Of a stretch of DNA of 64,000 nucleotides, positions 61,009-64,000 are shown piece after piece (the first letter of the stretch is position 1; every line of letters starts with the position of its first letter). Location of the stretch: positions 12,903 through 76,902 of the forward strand of contig JANRKU010000051.1 in the NCBI GenBank assembly GCA_033763335.1. Direction: 5' to 3'. The notes under the pieces are model-generated. The model saw only the letters and a program-made list of their open reading frames with translations. It ran no database searches and had not been told where the DNA came from. The stretch comes from GCA-2794515 sp033763335. Its GTDB lineage: Bacteria; Chloroflexota; Anaerolineae; Aggregatilineales; Phototrophicaceae. Made by a program: the position numbers and the translations under genes.

Positions 61009-61467
61009 CTACAATTGCGGGGGTGGTAATACGCCCAAATGCCCCAAAAGGGCATCAAATGCCAATAAATACCCCCGCCACCCAAACCCACAAATTTGAC
61101 CTACACATACAGGGGCGAGGAGCGATGTATGCCGAAAGGCTTCACGCGCATGAATATTAGACAAGTGAATTTCGATTACAGGCAACTGAACCGCGCTAAT
61201 GGCATCACGCAGGGCGATAGAGGTATGGGTATATGCCCCTGGATTGAATACCACGCCATCTGCCCAATTGCGGGCAATATGCAATATATCAATCAGCGCC
61301 CCTTCGTGATTCGATTGTTCCGCACGCAGTTCCACGTTATAGGGGCGGACATGCGCCCGTGTCAATGCGATAATATCCTCTAGGGTGAGCGACCCATACA
61401 CCTCTGGCTCACGAGTGCCGAGTAAATTGAGGTTGGGCCCATTGAGCAATAAGATTTTTTTAGACAT
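61009..61467 (-). CDS. aroQ: 3-dehydroquinate dehydratase, type II
   Basis: A 152-residue dodecameric type II enzyme. LLNGPNLNLLGTREPEVYG with the catalytic Tyr, RAEQSNHEGALID, VFNPGAYTHTSIAL and EIHLSNIHARE are all present. It removes water from 3-dehydroquinate in the shikimate pathway. ATG 61467 has AAAGG upstream. It is the last gene of the aro cluster. Confidence 0.95.
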   Translation of the reverse strand: MSKKILLLNGPNLNLLGTREPEVYGSLTLEDIIALTRAHVRPYNVELRAEQSNHEGALIDILHIARNWADGVVFNPGAYTHTSIALRDAISAVQLPVIEIHLSNIHAREAFRHTSLLAPVCVGQICGFGWRGYLLAFDALLGHLGVLPPPQL

Positions 61468-61492
61468 AAAATAAGCCTTTTTGATTATCTGC

Positions 61493-61512
61493 GGGCGCAA
61501 TATATTGCGCCC
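61493..61512. repeat. REP-like palindrome
   Basis: GGGCGCAATATATTGCGCCC is a perfect 20-bp palindrome just before aroQ, in the aroB-aroQ gap. Confidence 0.65.
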
Positions 61513-61522
61513 CTACACATCA

Positions 61523-62563
61523 TTATGCTAATTCCGATAATACCGCAATCACGGCTTCTTTTGCCACATTTTCCATGATGGTCGGCTCTCCAATGGCTTT
61601 TATCAGCACAAAACGCGATTTGCCATTTGCCCATTTTTTATCAGTGGACATGGCGGCATAAATCGCCTCTGGATTCACCCCATTCAGTCGTCTGGGCAAT
61701 CCCACACCTGCCAATGCCGTATCCACGACCCCGATGAGCGATTCATCACATAAACCAAGCCGATAGGATAATGTGGTCGCCGCCAATAGCCCAAATCCAA
61801 CCGCCTCACCATGCGCCCATGCGTAATTGGTGACTTGCTCAATGGCATGACCAAAGGTGTGACCCAAATTGAGATGCGCCCGTTCTCCCGCTTCATACGG
61901 GTCACGTTGCACCACATCCACTTTCACCTGCACCGCCCGTGTGACCAATTCTTGTGCGCGTGATTGCTGATGCAAATCGGGATTTAACAAGGTTTCATCT
62001 GCCAATAGCCCATGTTTGAGGATTTCTGCCATCCCACACCTCCATTCACGCGGGGGGAGCGACCCTAACACGGCAGGGTCAATCCATACGGCGGATGGTT
62101 GCTTAAATGCCCCCACCAAATTTTTACCCTCTGGCAAATCTACGCCGACCTTGCCCCCAACACTAGAATCCACCATCGCCAACAAGCTAGTCGGAATTTG
62201 GATAAAATTCACACCGCGCATATAGGTCGCCGCCACAAATCCCGCCACATCACCCACCACCCCACCACCAAAAGCGATGATGGTGCTACCCCTATCCAAT
62301 TTTGCCTTAATCGCCTCACTATAGAATTGGCTCACTGTGCCTAAATGCTTATGCACTTCGCCTGCGGGCATAATAGCAAGCTCCGCGCCAATTTTATCGG
62401 CAAAGGCTTGGGCATGAAGGGATGCCACATGGCTATCTGTGATGACCAATGGGCGTGTTTTTAGCCCTAAATCGGCATAATGGGCAATACGACCTAATAC
62501 GCCCGTTTCGATGTGAATGGGATACACGCCATCGGGCGAATTTACTTGTAGTGTTGTTTCCAT
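61523..62563 (-). CDS. aroB: 3-dehydroquinate synthase
   Basis: A 346-residue NAD- and metal-dependent enzyme. The NAD site is FGGGVVGDVAGFVAATYMRG, followed by IPTSLLAMVDSSVGGKVGVD, MAEILKHGLL, and the metal ligands in LNLGHTFGHAIE and HGEAVGFG. It makes dehydroquinate from DAHP. Its start overlaps the end of aroK. Confidence 0.96.
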   Translation of the reverse strand: METTLQVNSPDGVYPIHIETGVLGRIAHYADLGLKTRPLVITDSHVASLHAQAFADKIGAELAIMPAGEVHKHLGTVSQFYSEAIKAKLDRGSTIIAFGGGVVGDVAGFVAATYMRGVNFIQIPTSLLAMVDSSVGGKVGVDLPEGKNLVGAFKQPSAVWIDPAVLGSLPPREWRCGMAEILKHGLLADETLLNPDLHQQSRAQELVTRAVQVKVDVVQRDPYEAGERAHLNLGHTFGHAIEQVTNYAWAHGEAVGFGLLAATTLSYRLGLCDESLIGVVDTALAGVGLPRRLNGVNPEAIYAAMSTDKKWANGKSRFVLIKAIGEPTIMENVAKEAVIAVLSELA

Positions 62564-63069
62564 AGCGCAATCAGCCTGTCTGTGACCTGATAGGGGGTGA
62601 GGTTGGTTGTATCAACCCGATAGGGCAATAATTCATAAATAGGCAAACGTGCCTCATAGCGGTCTTCCCAACCCCATGCGAGTGGTCTCCCCGATTTGGC
62701 AATCGCACCCAACCGCGTCCGTATGGCTTCCACATCGGCATGGAGATAAACCAACATCCCTGTCGCAGAGAGTAATGCCCTGTTGGTCGGATTAATGACC
62801 ATCCCCCCGCCTGTCGCAATCACATGGGCATTTCTAGCAGATACCGATTGACATACAATATCCTCATAACGCCGAAAACCCGCCTCGCCATGTTGCTCAA
62901 AAATTTCGGGGATGGTCATGCCAAACCGTGACACAATTTCATCATCAGTATCCACAAAACTCCAGCGTAAGCGGTCTGCGAGTACCCGCCCAACGGTGGA
63001 TTTGCCTACACCCATAAATCCCGCTAAAACAATATTCGCCAGCCTCGAATCGGGATTATTCAAAGCCAA
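62542..63069 (-). CDS. aroK: Shikimate kinase
   Basis: A 175-residue P-loop kinase. Walker A is GFMGVGKSTVG (about residues 17-27), the shikimate site has DTDDEIV and GFRRYED, the Walker-B-like GGG is in ATGGGMVI, and the lid has SGRPLAWG. No ATG precedes the P loop in this frame; translation must start at TTG 63069 or 63063, inside the end of aroC. It overlaps both neighbours. Confidence 0.93.
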   Translation of the reverse strand: MALNNPDSRLANIVLAGFMGVGKSTVGRVLADRLRWSFVDTDDEIVSRFGMTIPEIFEQHGEAGFRRYEDIVCQSVSARNAHVIATGGGMVINPTNRALLSATGMLVYLHADVEAIRTRLGAIAKSGRPLAWGWEDRYEARLPIYELLPYRVDTTNLTPYQVTDRLIALWKQHYK

Positions 63070-64000
63070 ACCGCCAATCTACATTATCCATCGGCACATC
63101 AGACAAGCGATTTTTCTTCAGATTTTCATAACGGGGACGCATTTCATCAATACTATCGCCACCCAATTTTTCGAGAAGTGCTTCTGCGATGACATACGCC
63201 AACATCGCCTCACCAATCGGTACGGCGCGTGGCACAGCGCAAAAATCACTGCGCTCATAGGTGGTCATTTCGGGTTCACCCGTAGCTAAATTGACCGATT
63301 CCGCCCCGCGTAACATGGTGGCAATCGGTTTCATCGCCACGCGCACGACAATTGGGTCGCCTGTGGTAATACCACCCTCTAACCCGCCTGCCCTGTTGCT
63401 TCGGCGAATCAACCGCCCATCGGCAGTACGGTCTATCATGTCATGCACTTGGCTACCATATTTGCCCGCATTATCAAATGCTGTGCCAATCTCTGCGCCC
63501 TTCATGGCTTGGATACTGACCATTGAGCCCATAATTCGCGCATCTAATCGCCTATCCCAATGTACATGCGACCCCAATCCCACAGGCACACCTACGGCAA
63601 ACACAGTAAAAATGCCACCGAGCGTATCTTTTTCGATTTTTGCCTGTCGAATGGCTTCGTGCATGGCTTCTGCGACATCTGGAAATGGGCAACGCACATC
63701 ACTTTCTTCTGCGTTTTGATATAGCACAAGGTGGTCAACGATGTCTTGCACCTCTGCCTTCACATCTCCAATTTGCACCACATACCCGCCAATGGATATG
63801 TTAAATTCTGCCAAAAATTTACGACAAATTGCCCCGACTGCCACGCGCATGGTCGTCTCACGGGCGCTGGCACGTTCTAGGGATAGGCGCAATTCACGAT
63901 AACCATATTTAAGCGCACCCGTTAAATCGGCATGACCCGGACGCGGTGTGGTGATGGGTTCAATATCTTTTTCCTTCCAATTCTTAAAATCGCGGTTATC
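63056..64000 (-). CDS. aroC: Chorismate synthase, N-terminus outside window
   Basis: 314 codons are visible, running from the window edge to the stop at 63056. Motifs include RPGHADLTGALKYGYRELRL (signature with the catalytic His), LERASARETTMRVAVGA, and TVSVQAMKG-type and SRSNRAGGLEGGITTG-type blocks near the middle and end. It removes phosphate from EPSP to give chorismate, needing reduced FMN. The frame has no stop at the edge, so only the first residues are lacking. It is the first of the aro genes seen. Confidence 0.95.
   Translation of the reverse strand, partial: DNRDFKNWKEKDIEPITTPRPGHADLTGALKYGYRELRLSLERASARETTMRVAVGAICRKFLAEFNISIGGYVVQIGDVKAEVQDIVDHLVLYQNAEESDVRCPFPDVAEAMHEAIRQAKIEKDTLGGIFTVFAVGVPVGLGSHVHWDRRLDARIMGSMVSIQAMKGAEIGTAFDNAGKYGSQVHDMIDRTADGRLIRRSNRAGGLEGGITTGDPIVVRVAMKPIATMLRGAESVNLATGEPEMTTYERSDFCAVPRAVPIGEAMLAYVIAEALLEKLGGDSIDEMRPRYENLKKNRLSDVPMDNVDWRFGFE

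Noticed and set aside
1..64000. CRISPR arrays, tRNA and rRNA genes
   Set aside because: No regularly spaced direct repeats, cas genes, tRNA cloverleaf-like blocks or rRNA sequences were noticed by eye; a covariance-model scan was not possible.

Overview
The window looks like chromosomal DNA of a member of the Chloroflexota, most likely an Anaerolineae-type lineage. This is inferred from gene content and protein style (RicT/PSP1, a GSI-alpha-like glutamine synthetase, CtaA/CtaB next to an RqcH-like protein, PolX, GH127 and GH1 glycosidases, SH3/proline-rich membrane proteins) and from moderate GC content. No rRNA or tRNA gene was seen, so the placement is not proven. Both edges cut genes: a membrane protein at the left and chorismate synthase (aroC) at the right.

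Layout. 0-20.5 kb holds mixed metabolic and stress genes. These include a small TetR regulon (metallo-beta-lactamase-fold hydrolase, TetR, SDR dehydrogenase) sharing a 19-bp operator, a KimA-like potassium transporter, a pirin, two tandem small export-family proteins, GH127, LtrA, a polysaccharide deacetylase with an SH3 domain, and a sugar module (GH1, 6-phosphogluconate dehydrogenase, FGGY kinase, UlaG-like lactonase). A second TetR operon carries twin palindromic operators.

20.6-36.2 kb is an accessory island. It lies between a 35-bp direct repeat of the 3' end of copA (20656-20690 and 36188-36222, 34/35 identical). It contains gene remnants (copA 3' end, a probable tex 5' end), a complete Wadjet anti-plasmid system (jetABCD), and a 1209-residue exported repeat protein that ends in a variable toxin-like domain with its own putative immunity gene. 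Downstream is a start-less orphan toxin cassette that begins with a 175-bp copy of the large protein's linker, followed by its own putative immunity gene. The island ends in a cluster of intact and broken toxin-antitoxin genes (VapB-like/vapC remnant, hicAB, hicB remnant). The linker duplication implies that the exported toxin can swap its C-terminal domain by recombination. This is the most interesting system in the window.

36.2-41 kb is a copper-handling operon read on the minus strand: MerR-type regulator, DUF305 protein, SafE/cupredoxin fusion, CopZ-like chaperone, CopA ATPase. 41-64 kb is core genome, almost all on the minus strand: CDGSH Fe-S protein, a second PIN/antitoxin pair, PolX, rRNA methyltransferase, RqcH-like protein, cytochrome c, heme O and heme A synthases, histidine kinase, metal/corrinoid-type binding protein, purA, M20 peptidase, PIG-L deacetylase, RicT, aspartate kinase (plus strand), glutamine synthetase, and the aroC-aroK-aroB-aroQ cluster. 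Short GC-rich palindromes (REP-like) recur in the gaps of this half.
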